A DNA stretch of 64,000 bases. Source: Amphiduros pacificus (taxonomy: Eukaryota > Annelida > Polychaeta > Phyllodocida > Hesionidae). Each line of letters opens with the position of its first letter. Within the stretch, counting starts at the first letter, position 1. Made by a program: the position numbers and the translations under genes. Shown one piece after another: positions 26,494-37,759 of this stretch. Location: assembly GCA_949316495.1 (NCBI GenBank), contig OX439003.1, positions 26,697,656 through 26,761,655 of the forward strand, written 5' to 3'. The notes under the pieces were generated by a model. The model searched no databases and had not been told where the DNA came from. It was given only the letters and a program-made list of their open reading frames with translations.

Positions 26494-28233
26494 ATGCGTG
26501 GGGAAGAAAACACCATAAAGAAATGCACTATGACCATACAGGACTATTTGGTGAGTTCATTTAAGCCTCTGATAGGCAAGACTCTGTCAGGGACATACAT
26601 GGGTACATGGACTGTGCCAGCTACAGGAACACAAAGAGAAATGCTCGATGTTAAAGACAAAGAAACAAGTGCACTTATTCGGAAAACAAGAGCTGCAATA
26701 AATAAAATTCACATGCACACTGGGGTAAAGGTATGGAAAGGCTGGACTGACGGAGACGATTATTATAGAAAAGACTGGGGTGTGAGAATATTCACACAAG
26801 CTTTGGACTGGCCTGGCTATTATTGCCACGCTCTTTATACCATCACTAATATTAGAGTTTACCTCATGAATGGACCATACAGATATGGGGTGGAGTTCTC
26901 ACTTCAAAGCAATTCTCACATGGACTCACAAAAAGTAAAAAAGAGTTGTGATGAGGATGATAGCAATGTAAATTATTATGATTATGATGATTATGATGAT
27001 TATAATGATTATTATGATTATGATGATGGGGATGATGATTGTGATAGTAATGATTCCAAAGATAAAGAAAAAGTAAAGGAAGAGGTTGATGAAGGTAAAG
27101 ATGATGCAGAAAGTGAAAGTGAAGATGAATATTGTGAAGACAGTGATGATGATACAAAAGGAGAAAGAAATGAGAAAAAAAGATTTCATGATGGAGGTGG
27201 CAATGATACAGAAGTAGAGATGAAAGACGAAGAAGATACAGGAGAAAAGGAAGAGGATGAAGATGATGAAGAGGAAGAGAGAGAAGATGAAGATGTCACA
27301 GAAGAGGAAGAAGATGAAGAGGAAGAGGGAGAAGATGAAGATGTCATAGGAGAAGAGGAAGAAGATGTAGAGGAAGAGGGAGAAGATGAAGATGTCATAG
27401 GAGAAGAAGAAGAAGATGTAGAGGAAGAGGGAGAAGATGAAGATGTCATAGGAGAAGAGGAAGAAGATGTAGAGGAAGAGGGAGAAGATGAAGATGTCAT
27501 AGGAGAAGAAGAAGAAGATGTAGAGGAAGAGGGAGAAGATGAAGATGTCATAGGAGAAGAAGAAGAAGATGTAGAGGAAGAGGGAGAAGATGAAGATGTC
27601 ATAGGAGAAGAAGAAGAAGATGAAGAGGAAGAGGGAGAAGATGAAGATGTCATAGGAGAAGAGGAAGAAGATGTAGAGGAAGAGGGAGAAGATGAAGATG
27701 TCATAGGAGAAGAAGAAGAAGATGTAGAGGAAGAGGGAGAAGATGAAGATGTCATAGGAGAAGAAGAAGAAGATGTAGAGGAAGAGGGAGAAGATGAAGA
27801 TGTCATAGGAGAAGAAGAAGAAGATGTAGAGGAAGAGGGAGAAGATGAAGATGTCATAGGAGAAGAAGAAGAAGATGAAGAGGAAGAGGGAGAAGATGAA
27901 GATGTCATAGGAGAAGAGGAAGAAGATGTAGAGGAAGAGGGAGAAGATGAAGATGTCATAGGAGAAGAAGAAGAAGATGAAGAGGAAGAGGGAGAAGATG
28001 AAGATGTCATAGGAGAAGAGGAAGAAGATGAAGAGGAAGAGGGAGAAGATGAAGATGAAGATGTCATAGGAGAAGAGGAAGAAGATGAAGAGGAAGAGGG
28101 AGAAGATGAAGATGAAGATGTCACAGGAGAAGAGGAAGATGAAGAAGATGATAGAGGAGAAGAGGAAGAGCATGGAGAAGAAGAGGTAAAAGTGAAAGAG
28201 GATGAAGAGGATGAATCAGAAAAGGGAGAGGAG
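26494..28233 (+). CDS. Acidic-repeat protein, main exon (nested in ANKS1 intron)
   Basis: The gene is not recognised. An open frame of 580 codons ends at a donor GAG|GTAGGT and joins in frame to a second exon. Residues 1-150 are globular-looking and Trp/Tyr-rich (motifs VWKGWTDGDDYY, DWGVRIF, MNGPYRYGVEF). Residues about 160-185 are an Asp/Tyr stretch (YYDYDDYDDYNDYYDYDD). Residues about 190-265 are mixed acidic with Lys, and from about 265 there are some 16 copies of a 17-residue repeat GEDEDVIGEEEEDVEEE. No signal peptide follows the first ATG. A tttcag lies just upstream (26480-26485), so this may be an internal exon with an upstream first exon. The gene is antisense to ANKS1 and lies wholly inside its 32-kb intron. 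Very acidic repetitive proteins include nuclear chaperone-like tails and calcium-binding matrix proteins, and neither role can be assigned here. Confidence 0.7.
27289..28150 (+). repeat. 51-bp coding tandem repeat
   Basis: A 51-bp unit encodes GEDEDVIGEEEEDVEEE, or the same with Glu for the second Val. There are about 16 copies including diverged ends, and the last two carry an extra Asp-Glu pair. Unit length is a multiple of three, so copy-number change keeps the frame. Copies are nearly identical, differing mainly at GAGGAA/GAAGAA and GTA/GAA, which implies recent expansion or homogenisation. Confidence 0.95.
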
Positions 28234-28392
28234 GTAGGTTTTTATTAATAACTTTGATCTTTTGGTGTATTTAACCTTGTTGTTTTTGTGTTATTTTTGT
28301 TATCATAAAATGGACTGATATCATGATCTTAATTCATTATCACATAAAATATTCATCTAAAATCTACAACATGAGGGAACTACATTTTTCAG

Positions 28393-28512
28393 ATATTGGA
28401 ACTAGCACAACGACCTGTCAAGGCAGAATGGAGGAGCATGAAACGAAAAACAGAGGAATACATCTTCCATAAACTAAAATATGGCAAATATCGGAAAATA
28501 GTCCAACATTAA
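28393..28512 (+). CDS. Acidic-repeat protein, C-terminal basic exon
   Basis: Terminal exon of the nested gene. The acceptor catttttcag ends at 28392 and the exon starts in phase 0, continuing the frame of the main exon across a 159-bp intron. It encodes 39 residues and a TAA, including RPVKAEWRSMKRK and HKLKYGKYRKIVQH. This is a Lys/Arg/Tyr-rich peptide, strongly basic against the acidic body. The frame is open exactly from acceptor to stop with no loss of phase, which supports real splicing. An AATAAA lies about 140 bp downstream. The mix of acidic repeats and a basic tail could allow self-association or nuclear targeting, but that is inference. Total length with the first ATG is 619 residues. 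Confidence 0.65.
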   Translation: MLELAQRPVKAEWRSMKRKTEEYIFHKLKYGKYRKIVQH

Positions 28513-28654
28513 TTACGATCTTAGGGTGCATCAAGATATTTAGTTAAATGAATTATTTTTACAGTTTTTAAAACCCCTAATGGACTAGCTTATTCAAATT
28601 TTCATGATTGGCGAGGCGATTTTTTTCTGGACTAATGTATCTAAATACTCAATT

Positions 28655-28660
28655 AATAAA
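28655..28660 (+). terminator. Candidate polyadenylation signal
   Basis: AATAAA lies about 143 bp after the stop codon of the acidic-repeat gene on the same strand. Such hexamers are common in AT-rich DNA, so position is the only support. Confidence 0.4.
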
Positions 28661-30165
28661 ATTCATAACCATGGTTATTCAATATGCTCAATGAAGTACT
28701 GGGGTCAAATGTTATGATTCACACAGTCTGACATCATCACCGTGATTACATTGTAACAAGTTGCAACCCTAGCGAATGCTACAAAATGACATATTATAGA
28801 TAGAACAATAGGGACATTAATGTTTGGAGCCAGTGGTTGATGTTGATATGTCCTTCCTGTCAGCTAGGGGATAAAATGTTTTTTGTTTTTTTTATTGTGA
28901 CACGATCACAAAATATTCTGCATAGTTATCAATATCCCTAACTTGTGAGTACTTGAGTGAGTGGAAATATGACATGATATGAATTTTATTTCTAATTTTT
29001 CATTATTTACTTTTACATGAAATAACCATTTAAAATAAATAACACAATTATGAAATATCAGATATTTATCAGAAAGGATGAATATCAAGCTGGTTACTTG
29101 TACAATGATTGGTTCACATACATAAAGAAAAATAAGAAAATTAATAATAATTTTTGTGCATAAATAAGGTTTGTTAATATTGTCATATTTCAGATATCTG
29201 AGGTATGGCAATGTGATCTGAATAATACAAATAGATGTAAATATTTTATAGAGACATAATTATTTATCTATAAAATTAATTTGCAGCTGTTTTAGTAAGC
29301 ATTTAATTGAGTTGCATTGTAAAATATCATCATTAATGTTATTGTACATTTTAGCACCTGTAAACATGAATGTGTTTAAGCAAATATTTAGTTAACATTA
29401 TGATATTTAGTTAATTTAAGTATCTTGTGTTGATATCAGGTATTTCATTTCTTAATGAAAAGCAGTTATTAAATATATTTGGTGTCATGTTATATCTTTG
29501 CTTTTATACTATTTTTGCAATAGCAATGTTACAAATGTCTTAAACAAGTAATAAGTTAAGATCTTTATATGAAAGTTAGATTGGCTTAAGCCATTCTATG
29601 TTAAAAAGAATTTCAGCACCCTACAATATCAAAAGTCTTTGTCTTAAAGCCATACCTAAATCTCCATAATATACTGATTAAGTCCAATTTTAATCATATG
29701 CATCCCAATCCATAAGAGATACCTCTTTATAAAAGGTACACAAGCATATTATGTGCTTTCAATGATCTCTTGAAGATTTTGAATGTGATTAGGAAAAATA
29801 ATCAGTTGTGTGCAGTAAAAAAAAGCTCTTAACTGTTCACAAACTTATAATATTAATTAAATATGAGATAATATCTGATGAACACAATGATAATTTGGAT
29901 CATACGTATCTTAACCTATCTATATATGTCATTTAAAAACTCACACCTTTACCGAGCTGGTAATCATCCTTTCACAATAATCATATATGTAATACAAGGA
30001 TATCATTTTACACCCAGGACCCTTTCTCAAATCACGACCCAACTGACATGAAATAAAATATTCAAATATATATGTAATTTTAGGAATTTGAGCAGTGTGT
30101 CTTGCCAAGAGCACTGGGGTTAGGTTCAACCATTAATATCAGCTATACAGGGGATGTGGAGGGTA
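28661..30165. other. AT-rich intronic DNA, nothing seen
   Basis: Very AT-rich, low CpG, no repeats or frames that I can support. Confidence 0.5.
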
Positions 30166-30279
30166 ATTCCAGAACTAGTCCTTTCTGGCAAACTTTGAAA
30201 GAGGTACTGAGAGGAGAGGCTGATTCCAGAACTAGACCTTTCTGCCAAACTTTGAAAGAGGTACAGAGAGGAGTTAAGT
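30166..30279. repeat. 57-bp tandem duplication
   Basis: Two copies of 57 bp start at 30166 and 30223. Both contain TTCCAGAACTAG, CTTTCTG, AACTTTGAAAGAGGTAC and GAGAGGAG, and differ at a few positions. The unit is 19 codons and the plus frame is open through both copies. With no further support this is probably chance. Confidence 0.9.
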
Positions 30280-30962
30280 TAGAAGCTGATGATAATAATT
30301 ACATGAAATTTCACAAACAGTAATGAAATTCTTAAAAATCTCAAGAGGGATTATGAAACAAGAAATTATTAAGTTACCACATTTGACTTAATACAATGGC
30401 CACCAGCACCAAGATGAAACTAGATACCTTGTGACGAATGTCACTATCGGTACTGTAATAATCTGTTGTGTCAACAATAATAGTATACATGGCTAAAGCC
30501 AGATTCCTTAATATTAAATATATTGCACTGGTTGATATCTGATTTGATGACTTTTTTGGTTTGACTTGGTTTTTTCCTCTGTGCGAGAGGCTGCTTAAAT
30601 GTGCGCTTACACTCTGCTCTCTAATCTAATTCCTAGATCCTGTTATATATCAAAACCCCTGCCCCAGAGTGCCTTGTGTTGCACCAATGGTGAGGATGGC
30701 ATCTGGCCACTGCCCTACTTGCTCACTGTTTCCTAGCAACCAAAGATCAAAGGATCACTAACAATTAAGGGTATGGGAACTCCCAGATGTGCAGATGGAA
30801 GTAACCAGCTTTAAACCAATAAAATATAATACCTAAACCTCTTTAAATTTGAGATTAGCTTGATGTGATAAGCACTATTCTGAGACTAGAGGGAGACTGA
30901 TTCATATCATCCTCGTACACTGCACATTAGTGAGGTAACCCTAAACAGTAAAAGTTTGGTTC

Positions 30963-31140
30963 AAAGTATGGAAAGGATGGACTGACGGAGAGGACTATGA
31001 TAATGCTGACTGGGGTGTGAGAATATTCACTAAAGATTTTGAGTGGCCTTGGTTGTTAAATAGTCAATATTAATATACCATAACTGATATACAAGTATAC
31101 CCTATGAATGGACCATGCAGATATGGAGTAGATATTTGTG
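30963..31140 (+). pseudogene. Decayed partial copy of the acidic-repeat gene's N-terminal region
   Basis: About 175 bp resemble 26727-26900 of the nested gene at roughly three-quarters identity by eye. The conceptual peptides share VWKGWTDG-DY, DWGVRIFT, W-WP, YTIT-I-VY and MNGP-RYGV. The copy has an in-frame TAA between the two conserved blocks (about 31071) and lacks the acidic repeats and basic tail. Similarity ends abruptly at about 30963, compatible with an old partial duplication. The part after the stop stays open from the ATG at 31104 for 67 codons. It lies 2.5 kb downstream of the parent on the same strand. Confidence 0.6.
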
Positions 31141-31245
31141 TGCTCTATGAATGGACAATGAGAGATCACATTCGAGCTGAGTATCAAGGTAAAAATTTCA
31201 CAAACCATTTCTTGGCTGGCATGAGGCAGATGTGTCAAGAATCAG

Positions 31246-31275
31246 CGCTATATAAATATTATATTAACCTTTCAT
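31246..31275. repeat. SINE/LINE 3' tail-like fragment
   Basis: The stretch CAGCGCTATATAAATATTAT aligns with the tail of the SINE-like element at 60602-60735 (CAGCACTTTATAAACGTTAA). No tRNA-like head is visible upstream, so it is at most a truncated fragment. Confidence 0.35.
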
Positions 31276-32329
31276 CTTTTTACATACCAGTAACTTTTCA
31301 ATATTAGTGTTTATAATTTTCTAGCCAATATGAGGTATAACACATATACTGTACAGATGTTACTACAGAAAGGTATAAACCAGATATGAAAATATTAAAC
31401 ACAATGAGATGGGGAAATAATGTTGGCGTACCTGGGAATGGGAAACATGGCACATGCGTGATTAATAACATGGGCCACTGCGGGCTTATCAGAATAATCC
31501 TAGCCAAAATAAAGATCTTACTTATCAGAAAATACTGACACACCTAATTACTGCTTGCATGGCCTGTAAAGGTAGAATTGGACATCGGTACAAGGCCAAT
31601 CTCCCTCATTATGTATTTGTAGATAATGTCATATGTACTATTATAGTTGGGAAGCAAATTTATTGTTAATAAATTACATATGTGAAAATTACTGATTTGC
31701 TCATTTTACAGTGATAGAGTAATTATATGGGTTCAGAACTTTAATTTCAATATGACCCAGAGTTTACTCTCATGATCACTTTTTTTTGCTAAATAAAGAC
31801 CAACACGTGCAGTGTAAGAAAACGTGTTGTGGTCCTCAAACACAAAAATAGCATAAGTAGATAGTTCACAATTTGCTGATAAAATGAAGCATGAGGAAAT
31901 ATGAACAAATCACAAGAATGCTTGCATCAGATTATTCCGGGGAATTTATATATAAACTAAACAAAAATTATGATGATATAGAAAAGTAGTACTTCTTATC
32001 CCACTATGCCACATGTATTGTACGAAAAACAGAATTCTTACTGAAAATGAGATGACCAGTTAAATTCTGGCTCGTTTATTTCTTGTAAGCATTTAGTACG
32101 AGATTTGTTTATTAGTAAAACATAAGAATGAATTTATTTTCAATTCTAACAAAATTGATGAAATCACTTGGCATTCTCATTTAATGAAAGTTTTGAACTG
32201 CACTAGAAAACTAGCTGCATGGCAGTGAGGAAGTAAATTATGAAGAAAACATTTCTTTATGAAGAAAACATCTTTCAAGGGTCACCCTTGTGGTTGATAA
32301 TATGTTATCAGAGTAAGGCTGTGATTTAC
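31276..32329. other. AT-rich intronic DNA, nothing seen
   Basis: Sequence immediately downstream of the ANKS1 exon donor (minus strand). No gene or repeat is supported. Confidence 0.5.
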
Positions 32330-32486
32330 CTGTTCATTGACCTTGGCTATGGAGGGCCCCTGTGTGAGCAGTGTTCGGCAGATGTCTGTGTTGCCATTCC
32401 AGGCCGCTAGGTGGAGTGGGTAGCAGCCCTTACTCTCCATGATGTTGGTGGAGGCTTCATACCGCAGCAACATCTGAACAACCGTG
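32330..32486 (-). CDS. ANKS1: ANKS1 ortholog, ankyrin-repeat exon (second exon in window)
   Basis: Internal 157-bp exon. On the minus strand the acceptor reads gttgtggttttcag and the donor CAG|gtaaat. The first base completes a Ser codon split with the upstream exon, and 52 whole codons follow. The peptide contains TVVQMLLRYEAS, the end of one ankyrin repeat. It then has ESKGCYPLHLAAWNGN and ICRTLLTQGPS, a full further repeat, and ends AKVNEQ. I recall vertebrate ANKS1A as VVEVLLRND, DSKGCYPLHLAAWKGD, RLLIHQGPS and RVNEQ in the same order. That is a near-exact register and identifies the family beyond a generic ankyrin protein. The ankyrin domain is the protein-interaction module of this Eph-receptor/synaptic adaptor. 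Confidence 0.95.
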
Positions 32487-33413
32487 CTGAAAACCACAAC
32501 AATATTTACTCTTATTAAAATATTTACTCAAATGTTAAGGTTATATTTGTATCTGGATAACAATATTGACCCTACCTATATGACCACCTTGCTAAGTACA
32601 TGAATGTCTATTACATATCAAAACTACCATCATTCCTCTTGCATAGCATTGAAGTATATTTTAAATTTGATCAGAAAGATGTCAAATATTAAAAGATTAG
32701 AATATTAAATATTCCATCTATAAAATGTGTTGAATAAAAAACGTTTCTTAAAATGCATTCTTATTTTCACAAATTCAATCACAATAAATTTGATATTAAA
32801 GATAAGATAAAGATTTTCTTTGGATCATTTGAGCAAGAAACATTAGCCAGTTATTTTTTATTTCCTTACTATTACAAATATCATGCTACTGAATAATTCA
32901 AATTAAATCTTTAAAATAGTGTGTTCTTCAAACACTAAAATTAAAAGAGATTTATTTCTTCTGACAATTCAAGTTTTGGAAACACACTTTCAGGTTACAC
33001 AGAGTTAGATTTTACTTTGGCAGACCATTTAGATGCACAGTTTACTCTATTCAGTTCATGAATCCAATCTGTACAACATGATCCAGGAGAAGAAATTGCC
33101 TTTAGGAAATACAAGCAAAAATACAGAATTCTTCTTGATCTCGCCTGGAGCTAGAAGAGATCAATGTCTCTACTCTGAACCATGATAACATGTAAATTCT
33201 GACTAAATATATGCCACAAGCTAGTACAGCTCGTGGCAAGTTGTCTACTTAGATCATGGCCATAATCAAACATTCTTCAAGCGAAAAAACCAAAAAACTC
33301 CATATCATCACCAAGGTGAAGCAAAACAAGTTTCAGTAAAGATTTCGGTGGTTCCAGACCTGGTGGACCAGATAGTGGTGCTATCTAGTGTCCATATTTC
33401 GAGCAGCTCATGA

Positions 33414-33427
33414 GTGACCTCTAGTGG
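33414..33427 (-). promoter_or_regulatory. Candidate CTCF site (weaker)
   Basis: The minus strand reads CCACTAGAGGTCAC, 13 of 14 matches to the CTCF core. It lies about 0.9 kb 5' of the splice acceptor of the second ANKS1 exon. Confidence 0.35.
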
Positions 33428-35594
33428 CAAACATAAAGTCTACAGAACCCTGGATATTGCAATCATTAACCCTTTCCTTTTGGATCATCAGTCCTAATAG
33501 CATGGTTTAAAAAGGACAATGCAGAATAATGCATGTGGATATTCTGGATGATTTACTTAAATAAGGGAGTCCCAGATTGTCTGAACCCATTAACATGTTC
33601 CATATGTAATCTGACAGACTTCAAAATCCAGTGAGAATGAAAATGAGTGCTATTCAATTTGTATGTTATGTTTCAGTTCTAATGGATGAAGAAGTTAATA
33701 ATGCTCCAAAAGATTTTCTTTCTTCTTTGTTGGGGTTTGACCTAACTAATCAGAGTTTGTGCTCAACCTTCCTGGTATTGTATTACTTCCATAGTTACCT
33801 GCATCTATAGAAGTAATTGGCCCACAGAGTAACACAATTGTATTGGTAGAGAAAGGCCATAATATTATGATGCACTTATTCAAAAAAGGGAAGTAAATTT
33901 AGTGCATTGTATGATTTATAGGTGATAATGATAATGATCACAACACATTATCTCTCACAAGAAAAACGACAACAATATAAACCAATATAATATTGACAAG
34001 TACTAATATAGCCCAGTCTCAGTATTACCCACCATTCAATGTGACAATTCAAATCACAGCAAATATTCTTCTGCACTAGCTTCACCTGGACAACACTAGA
34101 CAAAGCTATAGTTGGTCACTGACAACTATTTATGAATGTTATAAATGAATGTATCAATTGTCATACCTTCGAGTAAATCACACCTAGCTATTTGGTGACT
34201 CTATTTGTTCACACATATCTATTATGATATGATCACCCTCTGACCATTTTCAGTGATTATTTTGCTGGAGCCAAATGGAGGTTTGGCTGCAGCATAGACA
34301 CCATTGCTTTACCTGCTTGCTCCAGTTTTGTGGGTCAGTCAAGGCAGAATCAAGTATATTAGACTCAAGAGAAGGCTATAGTATTGAGCCATGGCTCATA
34401 ATCATATCAGGCACATACCAGATCAGGGCCTCACACATAGAGATAACGAAGGCTGTTCCAGTGACTTCCCTAGAGATTGTGGTCTCTGTGACAGACTCTA
34501 CTATATGAATATATATGACAATATGGCCCAGGTTACCAACCTCCTTCTATCCCCTCAGACATCTTGATATACCACACCCACATTACTTTCCAGAGAATCA
34601 TGGGAACCAATAATATCTAAGAGTAAAATATCATAGTATAAGTTTGCTGACAAGTTATATGCATAATGGAAATGTACAACAACTCAGATTGATTGACTCA
34701 TATGTGAGTCATTGGTCTAATTCATACATGTCTGTCCTATCATGATTAAATGAGTGGCTCTACATAAACAGAGTCACACAAACCTATAAAATCTAAACAA
34801 GAATGTTACATGACAAGTTGACAACATTTGGTTATGGGGAGTTATCATGTCAATTTAAGTTAATCAACAGTGAATTTGGTAATCATAGTATGGTCTGCAG
34901 CACAAATTGGGGTCTGCTGCCAACTTCACAGTTCTACCTCAGAGACCGGATATGGCAGTCAGACAAAAATATACTCCAGTAATTCAATGACCAAAAAAAT
35001 ATGTTTCCTTATGTACTTTGACTTGAATCTTCCTTACATCATAATTTATATTGTCTCCACAAACTTTGTGACTCCATACCTCCCACATGATTTGTTGAAT
35101 CCAGTTCAAAGCAATCAAGACTCTGGTAATACAATCTTATCAGTCCTCACTGATAATCAAGAACCCCACTTTCAGCATATTAAGCATTTTGGTAGAATAA
35201 CTGGCATTTATAAATTTACATCAATTAAATACAATTATATCTACAATTTGATTATGATAATAAAATATTAAACATTGTTATTTAAGAACATCATCAAACT
35301 GGAACAATATATTGGCATTTGATCTGTGTACTGTTCTTGGAGCCCCTTATTCAAAACTTCAACATTTCCACTATCCACTAATCATAAACTGTACATTATA
35401 TACGTCACCTTCTCCTAATTGTACATGCAGAGAACATTTAACATTCTGCTCAATTTAATGGCAACAGTTTCTTTTTTTGAATCATTTGATATGTACTATT
35501 TCTTTTTTGGATGCTATCATAGGACAAGTTTAATTGGACTTACAGCGGAGTGGTGATGCATTATATTTGACCACTTGGAGGTTATGTGCAGCCT
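33428..35594. other. Intronic DNA, nothing seen
   Basis: AT-rich unique sequence. A frame of 133 codons at 34870-35271 has no recognisable domain and is rich in Ile, Tyr and Asn, as expected for chance frames in AT-rich DNA. Confidence 0.45.
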
Positions 35595-35822
35595 TCCTCT
35601 GAGGATCATGGGTAACTCAAGATTATGAGTAACTGAGGATTATGGGTAAATTAGGATCATAGGTAACTGAGGATCATAGGTAACTGAGGATCATAGGTAA
35701 CTGAGGATCATAGGTAACTTAGGATCATAGGTAACTGAGGATCATAGGCAGCTGAGGTTTATAGGTAACTGAGGATCATGGGTAATAAAGGATCATGGGT
35801 AAATAAGTATCATGGGTAACTC
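35595..35822. repeat. 17-bp minisatellite
   Basis: Tandem unit AGGATCATAGGTAACTG, about 13 copies. Variants are GGGTAACT, GGCAGCTG and GGGTAAATA, with degenerate ends. Confidence 0.95.
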
Positions 35823-36600
35823 CATCATATTTGTAAATCATGTAAAAATATCAAGGATTTGTCAGGATTAATTGATTTGCTTTTTTTGCTATTTGATAGA
35901 TTTGCTTTTTTAAGGTCTGAGCCATCACAGATTTTCTATTCCAAACACGCATTTTGATAATGTAGGACACTTTTCTGTGTCAGATCACTGGGATTTTTTT
36001 CTGAATGAGTTATGATATCATGATTGCTGACAATCAGGATAACAAATAATAATTATAAGAACTCTTATAAATCAGATTAAAGAGGTGACAATCCATATCC
36101 ACAATGATATTCTGTGGCTGTGAAATATTTGAGCTTTTACTTTATAGAAAGCCATTTATATTCTGTGATTGTGGGTATGGGTTCCCAGCATATTCTCTTA
36201 TAATCAAATGAACAGTTTCCAGCCATAGATGTCAATGTGTTCAATCTGATCTTCCTGTGTGGAGAGTTCCAAGACAGAATGGTGGAATGTGCCAAGACTG
36301 CTCTCAATGCTGACTCCAATTTTCGTGAGCTGATCTCGGAAGGAAGATTAAATTATCATTCCATAGCTGGAATGTGGTTTTTATTTGAACATGACACAGC
36401 AGTGAGAAAGTGTAATAAATATTTCACTCATCATTACTCCTGGCTCCATCTGGGTCCAGAAAACATCTAACCTTTGGCTCCCTTAAGGAAGTGCAATCTA
36501 CCAAATGCTAATTTTAGTTATGTGTATTGCGTATATAAACTTATTTATTGATGAATTTGAACATGATCATAGTCTGAAATAGTGCTTTAAATGAATGAAT

Positions 36601-36610
36601 TATATTATTA

Positions 36611-36641
<31 letters not shown>

Positions 36642-36676
36642 CATCATCATTATTATTATCATTATCATTATTATTA
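36601..36676. repeat. (TTA)n / TCA microsatellite
   Basis: Imperfect trinucleotide run of ATT/ATC units. Open minus-strand frames through it (poly-Asn, poly-Ile) are artefacts. Confidence 0.95.
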
Positions 36677-37093
36677 CATCGCATGTTGACTGAAGTACGT
36701 AAAAGCTCAAATGAAGGATCAAAGTATTCCATTTCAATACAATGTATTCCTTGGGGATCCTTATCTTTATGCTTGTAAAGCTGCAACACAATGAACTCAC
36801 AATTCATAGAAGAAAATGTAAATATTTCATGTGAAGATTTCTACTGAAACTCAAATCATTTTTTTTTCTCATTCTTGCAAACCAAATCAGTGACTTGGCA
36901 GAGATAAGACTGTCTGGGTCTGTGGCGTCCAGACACTATGATTGTTATTGCAGTAATAAAGCTCTATCAACTTTACTTTCAGCCCATCTATTTCTTATAT
37001 GTGTCTTACTATAGTATCAAAACCAAAGACAAACATAAAACCAAGATGAAATCAATATAATATTTTTATCTGTGATACAAATTTTCTTTTGGG

Positions 37094-37475
37094 GAGGGCG
37101 ACACAGAATAGGGAAGGTGACATATAATAGGGAAGGTGACACAGATTAGGGAAGGGGAAATAGATTAGGGAAGGTGACACAGATTAGGGAAGGTGACACA
37201 GATTAGGGAAGGTGACACAGATTAGGGAAGGTGACACAGATTAGGGAAGGTGAAATAGCTTAGGGAAGGTGACACAGATTAGGGAAGGTGACACAGATTA
37301 GGGAAGGTGACACAGATTAGGGAAGGTGACACAGATTAGGGAAGGTGACACAGATTAGGGAAAGTGACACAGATTAGGGAAGGTGACACAGATTAGGGAA
37401 GGTGACACAGATTAGGAATGGTGACACAGATTAGGGAAGGTGACACAGATTAGGGAAGGTGACACAGATTAGGGA
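37094..37475. repeat. 19-bp minisatellite
   Basis: Tandem unit AGGGAAGGTGACACAGATT, about 20 copies. Variants include AAATAGAT, AAATAGCT, AGGAATGG and GGAAAGTG. The unit shares its length, but not its sequence, with the array at 61.2-64 kb. Confidence 0.95.
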
Positions 37476-37655
37476 ATGATACAAAGATTAATGCCTTACA
37501 AAGACACATATATATTTTAATCTGATTCAAATGATTGCCATAGTAACCACAAAATGTGTCATGGTGCTATTGCAATCAGCAATTTGAGCAATACCCCTTG
37601 CTTGGCACATATACTGAGAGCAACTATTATTTGGTGACTCTGATTGGCACCTTTA

Positions 37656-37758
37656 CTCCAGCAGAATAAGCAATCTGTGCTCATTAATAAGCCTACTATT
37701 ATTGGCTGACACTGGCTCGGTTGGCTGTGACAATTATAACATTGTAGTCCTTGATTGT
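37656..37758 (-). other. Possible orphan exon, three-finger (Ly6-like) start
   Basis: On the minus strand an acceptor-like gttttcattgcag is followed at 37758 by a frame reading NQGLQCYNCHSQPSQCQP. A phase-1 exon starting a few residues before LxCYxC is the usual start of a Ly6/uPAR domain exon. The frame then runs on without further Ly6-like cysteine spacing, and the lower boundary (37656) is arbitrary. No second exon was found. Chance or a dead exon is as likely as a gene. Confidence 0.15.
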
Positions 37759-37759
37759 C

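Larger units (their letters stand above)
351..32329 (-). other. ANKS1: ANKS1 intron, about 32.0 kb
   Basis: The interval between two ANKS1 ankyrin exons is 31,979 bp, bounded by a donor (gtaaatc) and an acceptor (tatatttgcag) read on the minus strand. The intron is phase 0. It contains minisatellites, SINEs, candidate CTCF sites, low-repeat stretches that may be regulatory, and a nested plus-strand gene near 26.5-28.5 kb. Apart from items listed separately I see no further exon of ANKS1 in it. The exon peptides on either side are contiguous in the vertebrate protein. Confidence 0.85.

Noticed and set aside
26926-28173. Minus-strand frames rich in Phe/Ile/Ser over the acidic-repeat region
   Set aside because: They are antisense shadows of GAA/GAG/GAT-rich codons. 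The plus frame has a matching in-phase second exon and balanced N-terminal composition.
36237-36470. Exon-like plus-strand frame (FQDRMVECAKTALNADSNFRELISEG)
   Set aside because: It looks coding for about 25 residues, but no donor site, acceptor or family could be matched.
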